Source: Desulfamplus sp. (GTDB lineage Bacteria; Desulfobacterota; Desulfobacteria; Desulfobacterales; Desulfobacteraceae). Taken from it: a stretch of 43,215 bases of DNA. The notes beneath the pieces were generated by a model that was not told the DNA's origin, did not search any database, and saw only the letters and a list, made by a program, of their open reading frames with translations. The stretch covers positions 1 to 43,215 of the forward strand of contig JADGBC010000011.1 in the NCBI GenBank assembly GCA_015231705.1. Reading direction: 5' to 3'. Below, piece by piece: positions 8,301 through 15,612 of this stretch (positions are counted from its first letter, which is position 1; every line of letters begins with the position of its first letter). The translations under genes were made by a program, and so were the position numbers.

Positions 8301-9016
8301 GGTGAAAGATACTTGAAAACCTGGCTGAAATAGTATTTTTCAGGTGATATGGACTTGCCTGCATCATGGCACCAGAAGCCCTCGGCATACTCAATCTCCA
8401 TTCCAAGAGTAATACTTCGCATTGAGTTAAGGCAAAGTGCGTGCAATTTATAATCAAGCTGTTCAAGCTGACTGGCATAGCATTCTATCGCAGATTCTTT
8501 AACATCAAGGACTGAAGAGATATCAATCAGTCTGTTGATCTCTCCCTGCCTGTTGATCTCATAAAACCAAAGATCAAAATTACAGTCTCTGTTTTCCAGA
8601 AAAGTCAGAATTTTTTGAGTAGTTGCTCTGTGGTCAGGATGAATTTCCTGAAAAGAGGGTAAAAAGATGACAGTAGGCTCTGTTATCCTGATGATCTCAT
8701 CCAGAAAATCTTCGGGAAGGTTTTCAAACAGTACATTTCGATCCCCCATTCCAAGATTAAATGTTTTATCAATACCCAGAACATCTGCCGCCCGTCTGGC
8801 CTCATTTTTTCTAGTCTCAGGGTTGCCCCCCATATCACCATTGGTCACAAACACCACATTCACAGAAATCCCTTTGCTGATAGCAAGGGCAATGGTGCCT
8901 CCCATGCCAAGAGTTTCATCATCAGGATGAGGAGCAAACACAAGATATGGTCCAGAAGGAAGCTGTGAATCAGAATACGGTAAAAGATCATTTTCACTGA
9001 TTATATTAGCAACCAT
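5309..9016 (-). CDS. PIG-L deacetylase fused to two family 2 glycosyltransferase domains
   Basis: 1235 residues. About 20-230 is a PIG-L/LmbE zinc-dependent N-deacetylase: APHPDDETLGMGGT (zinc ligands HxDD), VFVTNGDMGG, and the later IHPDHRATT. About 278-370 is a charged coiled coil, about 395-418 is Cys-rich (CDCCESENCPQ), and about 440-600 is probably a beta domain. Then come two GT2 domains: about 612-850 (AVVIPLFN, CIYSDEDKIS, EPFFKPDWSPDLF) and about 963-1225 (SIIIPFKDS, LLFLNSDTEVIS, AGHAFKH), as in O-antigen GT2 enzymes. The protein would deacetylate an N-acetyl sugar and extend the chain. Two foreign-looking segments coincide with dispersed repeats: R2 at residues about 256-276 and R1 at about 864-889, both between domains. 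An Asp/Ser-rich insertion (SSEDSDNSLEDSG, about 669-689) is also present. It overlaps the next gene by 8 bases. Domains confident; the exact reaction is not known. Confidence 0.88.
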   Translation of the reverse strand: MVANIISENDLLPYSDSQLPSGPYLVFAPHPDDETLGMGGTIALAISKGISVNVVFVTNGDMGGNPETRKNEARRAADVLGIDKTFNLGMGDRNVLFENLPEDFLDEIIRITEPTVIFLPSFQEIHPDHRATTQKILTFLENRDCNFDLWFYEINRQGEINRLIDISSVLDVKESAIECYASQLEQLDYKLHALCLNSMRSITLGMEIEYAEGFWCHDAGKSISPEKYYFSQVFKYLSPSGQVKWAEEKSATDNKRSWPNWATPNNENDNVHFHGKIIGNKISFITSTYNNQLRRLRDKVNNQAATLLTYFNLSNELAKDINEKTSEIEALKKINKKNNEIVKILEENISVVSLSRSHRLASGYIKSMMNLRLFFRNLRKKRFSLKKKNDFSYAHTPVSCSKSYAKPFAEGCDCCESENCPQDLTELPITDREPIAIFYSEDELDGDFREHDIYLESDTYGNKELIPLVNNKPVLFSIKCTKKNLACIDLFMATYMRVNPGILELSLYTHCDFASLNEQTPLRTSKIMSPAIMDNRFVSFEFEPVEYSDGQTFYISLSLTEGVDDKCLGLWSRLGPKIDPVAKYHLWIAANEHSVNNEMTQFVSANDGEVPDIAVVIPLFNLSYDCQCLNSTISSYSCYLDLLSDSIESVMNQSYKNWKLILLGSTSGICLPNSGNSSEDSDNSLEDSGCRVDKSLKNFLNQYMDDNRVTVQNLHINGEIANNLNQIINSSECSYLCMLEPFDTLATDALHECVKLLRQSPDTDCIYSDEDKISDKGVRMEPFFKPDWSPDLFLSSMYIGSLVLYKKDIFQKAGGYTPGFEECCEYDLLLKLSELTTNIRHIPQILYHRRIFDAVDSCSENLDNGHALMGTTKNETPIITANSRDFHIKIVSDSVSSQSSGVICSGNHDKHSFYHAKGSFSDRASSKAKKAIALSMKRRGVEAEVYDGLTKQSFRVARKFDPNTFVSIIIPFKDSHEVLETCIQSIVEKTEYKNYEIICVNNQSKKRETFLLLSQLKSLSGLNLTILDYDKPFNYSAINNYAAIHAKGDMLLFLNSDTEVISEQWLDAMLEHACRDEVGVVGAKLYYVNDTIQHAGVVVGIAGLAGHAFKHVNRYETDFYHGFPSMVRNVSAVTGACMMVRKSVFEEVGGFDQDNFKVIYNDIDLCMTIRHKGYQIIYTPFAQLYHYESYSRGYYVDPVATNNIKAKWGTILRHDPFYNPNLSKVREDWSFEIDG
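6351..6429 (-). repeat. R1 palindromic repeat, copy A, inside a coding sequence
   Basis: Seventy-nine bases matching the R1 family: GTGAAAGTCTCTTGAATT at one end and CCCATCAGGGCATGGCCGTTAT at the other, read here on the opposite strand. It lies within the PIG-L/GT gene in the linker between the GT2 domains and is translated as the R1 peptide (NGHALMGTTKNE to SRDFHIK, Met at residue 869). Confidence 0.88.
8188..8251 (-). repeat. R2 palindromic repeat, copy b, inside a coding sequence
   Basis: Contains TTTTACCATGAAAATG, CATTTTCAT and GGGTGGCCCAATTCGGCCATGACC, the parts of the R2 family in the same order as in the non-coding copies at 11041-11096 and 23979-24043. It is translated in frame between the deacetylase and coiled-coil parts of the PIG-L/GT protein (WPNWATPNNEN and VHFHGK). 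Confidence 0.8.
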
Positions 9017-9034
9017 TTACAAATCAAACTCCAT

Positions 9035-9844
9035 TTAAAGCACATCCCCAAAAGCTGGTCTGGATTTGACAAAAAACCAAGATCCAAACGCAAGTGATAT
9101 AATGGCAAAGACACACATATAGAAAAAAGATACAAAATCAATCTGGTTCATAAGCACAATACTTCTGAACGTATCTATGAAAAAAAACATCGGATTCATC
9201 AAAATAAGAGCCTTCATACCTTCTGGTATCATTGAAGCAGGATAGATAACCGGTGTTGAGAAAAACCAGAGCATCATAACTATACCAAGCAGCTCGGAAG
9301 TATCACGAAAAAAGACATTTAAAGCAGAGAGAAAAAAACAGAATCCCAAAGCAAAAAAAGCCTGCATTATTATTAATATCGGAATGCAAAACCAGTAGAT
9401 ATTAAAAAAGCCTTTAAACAAAAGATAGGTTAACACAATCAGGTAGCCTGTACCATTAACAATAAATGTTGAAATAACTGTACTTACAGGCAAAAGCTCA
9501 ATAGGAAAAACAACCTTTGTTATAAGAGATGATTCACTCAAAAGTATGAATACCGACTTTGAAAGGCTGTCAGCAAACATTATCCAAGGAAAATAACCTG
9601 TTAGAAAGAATATCAAAAACTTGTCTGTTCCTGTCTCTTCAACTGTGACAGACATGCGAAGAACCATGGAAAACACAAAAGAATACGCAACTATTGTGGC
9701 AAGAGGAGAAAGAAATGTCCAAACAAATCCACCCATACTACCTGCAAATCGTCCCCTGATCTCCCTCATCACAAAACCCTTTAACAAAGATTTGTGTTTT
9801 AGGGCCATAACAAAAGGAGTAGCAACATAACTTACTATATTCAT
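9035..9844 (-). CDS. wzm: ABC-2 type polysaccharide export permease
   Basis: Inner-membrane permease of the polysaccharide/polyol phosphate exporter family (Wzm/RfbA/KpsM-like), which moves lipid-linked O-antigen or capsule chains across the membrane with the Wzt ATPase. The 269 residues have the family layout: an N-terminal amphipathic part (LKGFVMREIRGRFAGSMGG), FVWTFLSPLATIVAYSFVF as the first helix, FFLTGYFPWIMFADSL, and the late conserved LWFFSTPVIYPASMIP, with six predicted helices. It lies 18 bases downstream of nothing but the following PIG-L/GT gene, and about 5.8 kb from its presumed partner ATPase at 15612-16874, an unusual separation within one operon. Start ATG 9844 gives the expected N-terminus. 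High confidence in family. Confidence 0.92.
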   Translation of the reverse strand: MNIVSYVATPFVMALKHKSLLKGFVMREIRGRFAGSMGGFVWTFLSPLATIVAYSFVFSMVLRMSVTVEETGTDKFLIFFLTGYFPWIMFADSLSKSVFILLSESSLITKVVFPIELLPVSTVISTFIVNGTGYLIVLTYLLFKGFFNIYWFCIPILIIMQAFFALGFCFFLSALNVFFRDTSELLGIVMMLWFFSTPVIYPASMIPEGMKALILMNPMFFFIDTFRSIVLMNQIDFVSFFYMCVFAIISLAFGSWFFVKSRPAFGDVL

Positions 9845-9918
9845 TATCTAAACGTTTTCTCCATATTGAGTATTTTTTATCTCTTTTAATCTCGTTTTCA
9901 CGTTTGTCAATCTGCCAG

Positions 9919-9998
9919 ATAACGCTCATGCCCTGATGGGCACAACAAAGAATGAAAGTCTCATGATTACAGCTATTTTAGAAGACTTTCACACAAAT
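9919..9998 (+). repeat. R1 palindromic repeat, copy B
   Basis: Fills half of the 172-bp gap between the LpxL-like gene and wzm. TGAAAGTC at 9953-9960 pairs with GACTTTCA at 9984-9991, and GCCCTGATGGGC forms a second small hairpin. The R1 peptide frame is open (MGTTKNESLMITAILEDFHT), but no gene is claimed for it. Confidence 0.85.
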
Positions 9999-10016
9999 AG
10001 ACTATCATGGCTGTTA

Positions 10017-10976
10017 CTATCTACAGTGTTCCATATAGTGCCAATAGAGCCACCCATGCCAGAATGCCGGATTCAGCCTGATGGAAACTTCAAAAGAATT
10101 GAATATCTGGTTCATAATAGATTGAATTTCTTCTGTTATATTGTCGGCATTTTCAGGCTCAATCACTTTTATATTCAATCGGAACGGCACATTAATATTT
10201 TCAGCCCAAGGTGTTACAGCGAGTATTGGGATGCGATATTTTTGTGAGATCACAGCAGCACCAGGAGCAACCATGGTTTTATATTGCATAAAATCAACCG
10301 GAACTTTCTGAGGTGCGTCAGAAGGAGTATCAGGAGCCATTATTATTGAGTTTCCAGATTGTAAATACTTTGTGCACCGTTCAAAAACCTCCCCATTTTC
10401 CATAAAAATGAATTTTTGAAATTCAGTCCAACGTGAAAATAATTTTAATATGGTTTTCTGGGCAGGAGTAATCTGTTTGCCAACGTTTAAAAAAGGGTTC
10501 ATAACCACGAAAGATGCGTCATGCCCAAGCTTGGTGATCAATGACACAAGCATGTATAGTGCCGGAGTATGAGGCGTGACAATAATAAAATTGCGTTTTT
10601 TTAAAAGATCTTTTAGCTCTTTCACATCGGTACAATCAAAAGATTTGATAATCTTGGAAGAATCATTTTTTCTGATCCATATATTTTCAAGGGCAAATCT
10701 TGATTCAAACTTAAGATAATCTTTTATAACAGAGTCCACATTATCATCATCAGCTACACCATGTTTTTTTAAATTTATCTCGGCATTTTTAAGAACTCCT
10801 CTCTCAAAAGTCGAGGCAAAAAACTCCCGAGATCTGAACCAATGGCCTGTCACATCAATAAATCTATATGCACACCTTCCCGCATATGATGCAATCTCAA
10901 GTAAAAAGCCAATATAGATACTCAAAAATAGAGTTTCGACGATAGATAAAATTTTCCCAGTGCGTGAAGATGTCAT
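10017..10976 (-). CDS. LpxL/HtrB-like lipid A acyltransferase family protein, divergent
   Basis: 319 residues with the general layout of the LpxL/LpxM lysophospholipid acyltransferases: an N-terminal membrane segment (about 8-32), a central NFIIVTPHTPALYMLV strand, a later IIMAPDTPSDAPQKVPVDFM block followed by FMQYKTMVAPGAAVISQKYRIPILAV, and a C-terminal NPAFWHGWLYWH that recalls the family ending. In LpxL the catalytic motif is HX4D/E; here the corresponding His (PHTPALY) is followed by no acidic residue at that spacing, so the enzyme may be inactive or act on another acceptor. Its place between the GNAT-like gene and wzm suggests acylation of a lipid anchor or of the glycan. R1 lies downstream, and R2 plus an inverted-repeat element upstream. 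Family likely, reaction uncertain. Confidence 0.62.
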   Translation of the reverse strand: MTSSRTGKILSIVETLFLSIYIGFLLEIASYAGRCAYRFIDVTGHWFRSREFFASTFERGVLKNAEINLKKHGVADDDNVDSVIKDYLKFESRFALENIWIRKNDSSKIIKSFDCTDVKELKDLLKKRNFIIVTPHTPALYMLVSLITKLGHDASFVVMNPFLNVGKQITPAQKTILKLFSRWTEFQKFIFMENGEVFERCTKYLQSGNSIIMAPDTPSDAPQKVPVDFMQYKTMVAPGAAVISQKYRIPILAVTPWAENINVPFRLNIKVIEPENADNITEEIQSIMNQIFNSFEVSIRLNPAFWHGWLYWHYMEHCR

Positions 10977-11040
10977 ATCAACTCTTTATAGTTATTTTTG
11001 TAAAAAGTTTTAGTGGCAGACTCTATGCTGAGCAAATTAT

Positions 11041-11096
11041 CATGGCCGAATTCCGGCCACCCTGAATTATAAAAATCAAAATGCATTTTCAAGGTT
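11041..11096 (-). repeat. R2 palindromic repeat, copy c
   Basis: CATGGCCGAATTCCGGCC, then ACCCTGAATTATAAAAATC, then AAATGCATTTTCAAGGTTG. This is the complete R2 layout in the reverse orientation, and its GGCCGAATTCCGGCC part is self-complementary. It lies in the 266-bp gap upstream of the LpxL-like gene. Confidence 0.75.
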
Positions 11097-11114
11097 GAAA
11101 AAGACTTCCTAAGA

Positions 11115-11213
11115 CTAGTGTTCTTTCAAGGTTTAACTGTCGGGTAAGAAAACACTTGGGATATTGAATGGCCTGAGATTCCACCCGACACCTTAACCTT
11201 GAAGAAGCACTAG
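11115..11213. mobile_element. MITE-like element R3 with 31-bp inverted ends
   Basis: A 99-bp segment whose ends (left CTAGTGTTCTTTCAAGG, right complement CTAGTGCTTCTTCAAGG) match at 25 of 31 positions, both finishing in TGTCGGGT inward. It has no open frame of its own and no clear target duplication except perhaps CTAG. It looks like a non-autonomous element or a large hairpin in the gap before the GNAT-like gene's end. Confidence 0.6.
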
Positions 11214-11242
11214 GAACCTCAAGCTACTCTGCGTCAAGCAAG

Positions 11243-12310
11243 TTATAAAAGATCTCCATCTCCCATATTATAGTACAAATTTGATTGTATCCACTCAAGT
11301 GACGGGGAATGCTCAAAAAGCGAAACTGTCGGAATAATTCCTATAGGTTCCTTCTGATTTTTAAAACCACATGCCAGAGCATTTTGTGCAAGAAAATGTT
11401 TTTCTGGTAGCCATGTCTCAATATGATCTATACCTTCATGCTTTACGCCTTCATGGGTAAGGTATTTTACGATGAGAGATATCACTTTTTTGAACAATGC
11501 TGATGAATTTGGCATTAACATATCAACAATAGATATCTTTGATCCATTGATCTGCAAGACAACAAATGCCTCCAGATCTGTTTTAATATTTGAATTATCT
11601 GACGAATCTGCAAACTTGAGCACAATGTATTGTCTGGCAGGATGGTTGAAAAAACGCCATTTCAAAAATTTTGAATCTCTTACAATGGAAAATGGATAAT
11701 CCTCTTTAGTTTTAGACCACAGACTATCGAACCATGATGCCTCTTTATCGATAAGTGCAACCCGCTCAACAGAAAGTTTATCCAAAGATGAGGCAGAGCC
11801 GTCAGTTAAATCAAAATCATTGTTAACTAAATCAGGTTGAGTGATCCGTTCAGCATCATTTAAACACAATGTCAGATAAACAGCACTAGTAACCATCCTG
11901 TAATTTAAGATCCTCTCGCCTATTGAGTAGTGGAATTCTCCAGGGAACCCATACATAAGAAGCAAATTTTCAGAAGTACAGAAAAATTCCATGAATTGCT
12001 TTGCTGTTTTTTCAAAAATTCTGTTCTGACGATGCATTGGATGGGACATGATATCCATAAGGTGAACTGCCGGAACAACCTTGTTTTCATACTGAAACAG
12101 GTACGGGATACCACCATAAAAAGTCACAACCTCTTCTTCATCAGTGACACATAGCATCATGGCCTGTTCATATGGATTTTCAAGATATTTCCAACGAAAA
12201 ATTTCTGGTGGCATATTGGATTTAAATGCTGTTGTCCATAAATTCAATACGCCTGATTCATCTTTATCTCTAAAAGGCCTTAAAGTGTATTTTCCATCAA
12301 AAATTTTCAT
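11243..12310 (-). CDS. GNAT-fold acetyltransferase-like protein
   Basis: 355 residues. The N-terminal half resembles the GNAT fold: YTLRPFRDKDESGVLNLW at the first strand and helix, then FRWKYLENPY, VVTFYGGIPYLF on beta strands, and VHLMDIMSHPMHRQNRIFEKTAKQFM, which corresponds to the acetyl-CoA-binding loop and helix although the R/QXXGXG/A loop is replaced by HRQNRIF. The C-terminal half, with KFLKWRFFNHPARQY, resembles the second domain of two-domain GNAT proteins found in polysaccharide and peptidyl clusters. GGAGAT lies six bases before ATG 12310. It may N-acylate an amino sugar made in this pathway. Family moderately sure, substrate not known. Confidence 0.68.
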   Translation of the reverse strand: MKIFDGKYTLRPFRDKDESGVLNLWTTAFKSNMPPEIFRWKYLENPYEQAMMLCVTDEEEVVTFYGGIPYLFQYENKVVPAVHLMDIMSHPMHRQNRIFEKTAKQFMEFFCTSENLLLMYGFPGEFHYSIGERILNYRMVTSAVYLTLCLNDAERITQPDLVNNDFDLTDGSASSLDKLSVERVALIDKEASWFDSLWSKTKEDYPFSIVRDSKFLKWRFFNHPARQYIVLKFADSSDNSNIKTDLEAFVVLQINGSKISIVDMLMPNSSALFKKVISLIVKYLTHEGVKHEGIDHIETWLPEKHFLAQNALACGFKNQKEPIGIIPTVSLFEHSPSLEWIQSNLYYNMGDGDLL

Positions 12311-12368
12311 AAAACTATCTCCAAAAATATCATCCCCCTATTAAGAATAGGGCAAGAAGTGTCGTTAA

Positions 12369-13466
12369 TTACTCGGATCTGATCAATCTATTGGCGGTTG
12401 ATATTAAGTCCATAAGCACCCTCTCCTCACGCCAGTTTTTTTCGCAAAGGGGAATTTTATATCTGAAGTTATGAGGGGCAAGAAAACATCTTGAACAAAG
12501 AGTGAGCCGGTCAGTTGAACGGGCAAGAAAAATTTCTCTAACCCTTTCAATACTGTTGCCCTTCCATATCTCCTCAAGAGTATTGTATCTGATATTACCC
12601 ACCACATTAAATCCATCATAATCATAACAACACAACACCACGTCTCCATTCCACAAAACAGATACTTCAGAAAAAGGTGCGGCACAGGGGCTGGCATTTT
12701 TCAAAAGAGGCCCACTTCCGCCTGTTTTTGTTTTTTCAACCAAATCAAGATCTCCAAATCCTGTATTGTCAGCACTGTAGAAAAAAACATCAGGTTCAGG
12801 ATACTTTATTTTCAATTCATCAAGAGCTTTTTGGGCAGTACAGTAAGAGGATTTTGCATTACCGGCATTGCCTGACCGTATACCGTTTAAATCATCTGAA
12901 CTGTCTGACTGAGTGTCGTGTGACCCTCTGCTGTTCTCATCAAGAGCAACGGTCTGTATAACCTTTACAATATTTCGATCCGAATTTCGGGCAATTTTAA
13001 TGAAAGAGTCCATAAGTTCAATACATTTATGGTATGTTTTCTTTATCCCCCGTACTTTCATAAGTCCGCTATCTGTAAAAGCATCAAGAGAAAAACAGAC
13101 AATACCCGGACCCGCGTCAACAATTTTGCGTGAAATATTTTCATTGAGCGTTGAGGGATTAAGGGAAATTACAGATATAAGCCCTGCCCTATCAACCATT
13201 TTTATCATGGTATCTATTTGAGGATGGAGTATGGCCTCTCCAAAATGGTGGAGTCTGACAACTCTTTGCTCTTCAGGAAACATTGTCAGAACCCTTGCAA
13301 AATCATCAAGGTTCATATACCCGGTCAGCCTTGCCATCTTTCCTGCTCCCCGTGGACACATGATACATGTATATGGGCAATGGTTGGTTGGTTCTATTTC
13401 ATAAATATATGGAAGCTGAGGTATTGACATGTCCATATGGGTTATGTATTTGCTCATCTTCACCAT
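12369..13466 (-). CDS. Radical SAM/SPASM domain protein
   Basis: Radical SAM enzyme: the CxxxCxxC cluster motif is CPYTCIMC (about 32-39), followed by the RLHHFGEAILHP strand (the GGEP-like region) and LNPSTLNE. The C-terminal SPASM part has CAAPFSEVSVLWNGDVVLCCYDYDGFNVVGN, a Cys run for auxiliary clusters, and ends in LCSRCFLAP. A Ser/Asp/Gly-rich insertion (about 175-205) breaks the usual core. The stop of the upstream methyltransferase overlaps the start (TGATG), so ATG 13466 is preferred; GTG 13469 and ATG 13457 are possible. Together with a second radical SAM gene and methyltransferases it probably modifies a sugar or a lipid anchor of the polysaccharide, by analogy with other LPS-linked SPASM proteins. 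The reaction cannot be read from the sequence. Confidence 0.85.
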   Translation of the reverse strand: MVKMSKYITHMDMSIPQLPYIYEIEPTNHCPYTCIMCPRGAGKMARLTGYMNLDDFARVLTMFPEEQRVVRLHHFGEAILHPQIDTMIKMVDRAGLISVISLNPSTLNENISRKIVDAGPGIVCFSLDAFTDSGLMKVRGIKKTYHKCIELMDSFIKIARNSDRNIVKVIQTVALDENSRGSHDTQSDSSDDLNGIRSGNAGNAKSSYCTAQKALDELKIKYPEPDVFFYSADNTGFGDLDLVEKTKTGGSGPLLKNASPCAAPFSEVSVLWNGDVVLCCYDYDGFNVVGNIRYNTLEEIWKGNSIERVREIFLARSTDRLTLCSRCFLAPHNFRYKIPLCEKNWREERVLMDLISTANRLIRSE

Positions 13467-14515
13467 CACATGACAACAGAAATAAGTTTTCTAAAAAGTT
13501 TGAGTGCCCTTAGAGTCAAAAAACGGAGTGCTCTGCATAACAATGCTGCAAGGATAATTTTGAATTCGGGTTTACTGTTAATATGATTACCGTAAAGAGA
13601 AATTCTTATGTTCATTATTCCAGCTTGCCAGAATCGCCACGAAGGTTCCGGCAAACGATCATCTTTCTCCCTGTCTGTTTTTTTTATGTCTGATATAAAA
13701 TCTTTCAAGCTGATTGTAAGCAGCGTATAAAATAGATATAGCGTCTGATATTTCTCTTTTTCAGGAACCATTTTGCAGGCAGTTGCGGCATGAAAGGCAC
13801 CCGTCTCAAACTGCCCCATCCACAAAAGCAGATTTCTGGCAAAGCAATAGTGGCTTTCCGCAAGAAATTCAGATGTTTTAAGGTGTGCGGGAAGAGAACT
13901 TGAAAGAGAGTGAGAATTTGCTTGAATATCACCCTCTACCTTATAGCTGAAACCATCATGATCCCATGCAATCTGGACACATGGTATATTTGAAAAATCA
14001 ACAAAAAGCCTTTTCTGAAGCTCTGGGGAGTCCCAAAGTGGCGGAAGGGCAAAATTCATGAACGGAGAGTCATTGTAGGTAACAGGCTCAAATGTCAGGC
14101 AGCCATCAACCGAATCAACAAGCCATCTGTGGGTGGGATGCCCTGCATAATACTCTGTCCATTTACGGGGTGTTTCAAGAAAGCCTGCCTTTGCCACCCG
14201 CATCAACTCTTGGCATGCTCTGGCAGGAGAGTCGACATGCTCAAGAACATGAAGACAGATCACAAAATCAAAGGAATTATCCTTAAACGGCAGAGAATGA
14301 ATATCTGCCTGCACATAGGTTGAGCCATCTCTTTTAACCGAAGCAGCCGAACCATCTCTGTGGCTGTTGCCAAATCCGTAATCCATATCCACAACAACAC
14401 TTGCAAACCGGAATGGATTTGCACCTCCGCCAACATCAAGAATTCTTGCATCTGGAGATATACCAAGCTGTGAAAAAAGAAGATCATGATCCCCTGATGA
14501 GTAGCTTCTATCCAA
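13466..14515 (-). CDS. Class I SAM-dependent methyltransferase
   Basis: Rossmann-fold methyltransferase. Motif I is ARILDVGGGANPFRF, the acidic end of strand 2 is VVVDMDYG, and motif IV is FDFVICLHVLEHVDSPARACQELMRVAK, typical of the Methyltransf_11 type. The following FLETPRKWTEYYAGHPTHRW resembles methyltransferases paired with radical SAM genes in surface-polysaccharide clusters. The C-terminal 120 residues are helical and without a known match by eye. It starts at TTG 14515: an in-frame stop lies 12 bases upstream and GAGGAG sits eight bases before the TTG, which decides the start. It overlaps the next gene by one base. Likely an O- or N-methylation step; substrate unknown. Confidence 0.82.
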   Translation of the reverse strand: MDRSYSSGDHDLLFSQLGISPDARILDVGGGANPFRFASVVVDMDYGFGNSHRDGSAASVKRDGSTYVQADIHSLPFKDNSFDFVICLHVLEHVDSPARACQELMRVAKAGFLETPRKWTEYYAGHPTHRWLVDSVDGCLTFEPVTYNDSPFMNFALPPLWDSPELQKRLFVDFSNIPCVQIAWDHDGFSYKVEGDIQANSHSLSSSLPAHLKTSEFLAESHYCFARNLLLWMGQFETGAFHAATACKMVPEKEKYQTLYLFYTLLTISLKDFISDIKKTDREKDDRLPEPSWRFWQAGIMNIRISLYGNHINSKPEFKIILAALLCRALRFLTLRALKLFRKLISVVM

Positions 14516-14604
14516 AACAGACGCTCCTCATGCAGCCATCAAATAAAATTTTTCCTGAATAGTTCTTCAACATAAAACAGAGCAATTTGCAATCAGGGCA
14601 GATA

Positions 14605-15612
14605 TTATATTCCTTTTGGTTGATCAAAAGAGGCTCTCCTTGAATAAACTTTCTGTGACGGTGTTTTTATAACTTCATATCCCTTATCGTGTGGTAATTC
14701 ACAGCGGCTGTACTCTTCTGCCCAGGAGTCACAAACACGGCACATAGGATGGCTGTCATATTCTCCATTTGTGTGCAACTCTCGTATACGTGACATCTCT
14801 TTACCATTCCACAACTCCAGCAAACTGTTGACTTGAACACCCTTACCAGGTGGATGCCCCACCTGGTAAGGCGAATGGTCAATAAGTCCTACCTTTCCAG
14901 GCGAGTGGTCAATATTAAAATCTTCACAGCACAGTCCAAGCCTGCCATCCCACGCGACCACGGCTTGAGACCACAAAAGAGGACAGGGCTTTCGTTCAAC
15001 CGTAATGTCTGGCCACCTTTTGCTCTGAGGAGGATTTCTGTAGTGGGAGACCATAACAGAATCGACTTTATCTATCCATTTTTCCACAAAGCTCTCCTGT
15101 TGATCAAATATCTGATCATAAGCAACCATATTGAGCTTGATATTGGGAAAACTAGATTTTTTTTCCTTTTTCATACGAAGAAGAGTTTCAAGATTATTTT
15201 CAACTCGAACGAGATCTGAGCCCTTACGTATCATGTCATGAGTTTCAGGATCTGTACCGTCAATACTGACTGCGATCCAGTTGAGTTTTATATTGATTAT
15301 AAAATCTGCCCATGACTCATTAAGAAGCATTCCGTTGGCCAGAAAGCCGGTTCTGATAGAAGGAAAAGTTGCGGCAAACTGTAATATATCCCTGAACTGA
15401 GGGTTTAAAAGAGGCTCTCCACCACCATGAGCTGTCAGTTCAACATCTTTACCCCATGAAGCCATCTCCTTTATAACAGGCTCCCAAACCTCTTTTTTCA
15501 TATTGCCAAAAGGACGTTTTACAAACCCGCAGGGGCCATGCAGTGCACAACCAAGACAGGAAAGGTTACACAGAGCACTCACTTCTAAAATCACATTAGC
15601 CGGAATAATCAT
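14605..15612 (-). CDS. Radical SAM/SPASM domain protein with an internal palindromic insertion
   Basis: The cluster motif is CNLSCLGC (about 15-22), unusually followed by more cysteines (ALHGPCG), then AHGGGEPLLNPQF as the GGEP motif and SIDGTDPETHD. The C-terminal SPASM part has CPLLWSQAVVAWDGRLGLCCEDFN and MCRVCDSW. Between these Cys groups, where relatives have a short loop, lie about 25 residues (DHSPGKVGLIDHSPYQVG and on) encoded over a perfect 13-bp inverted repeat at 14841-14871 plus a short direct repeat. Its start overlaps the wzt stop by one base (TGATG). Likely a modification enzyme for the exported glycan or its lipid; the reaction is unknown. Family confident. Confidence 0.85.
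   Translation of the reverse strand: MIIPANVILEVSALCNLSCLGCALHGPCGFVKRPFGNMKKEVWEPVIKEMASWGKDVELTAHGGGEPLLNPQFRDILQFAATFPSIRTGFLANGMLLNESWADFIINIKLNWIAVSIDGTDPETHDMIRKGSDLVRVENNLETLLRMKKEKKSSFPNIKLNMVAYDQIFDQQESFVEKWIDKVDSVMVSHYRNPPQSKRWPDITVERKPCPLLWSQAVVAWDGRLGLCCEDFNIDHSPGKVGLIDHSPYQVGHPPGKGVQVNSLLELWNGKEMSRIRELHTNGEYDSHPMCRVCDSWAEEYSRCELPHDKGYEVIKTPSQKVYSRRASFDQPKGI
14841..14871. repeat. Perfect 13-bp inverted repeat inside a radical SAM gene
   Basis: CCTTACCAGGTGG, five bases, then CCACCTGGTAAGG. The following bases hold a direct repeat (GGCGAATGGTCAATA at 14871 onwards and GGCGAGTGGTCAAT near 14900) with a partial third copy of the arm, CCTTTCCAGG. All of it is translated, in a loop between SPASM cysteines. 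Confidence 0.9.

Noticed and set aside
9936-10247. 103-residue open frame starting MGTTKNESLMITA
   Set aside because: It starts in R1 copy B and then runs antisense through the LpxL-like gene; the shared peptide belongs to the repeat, not to a separate gene.
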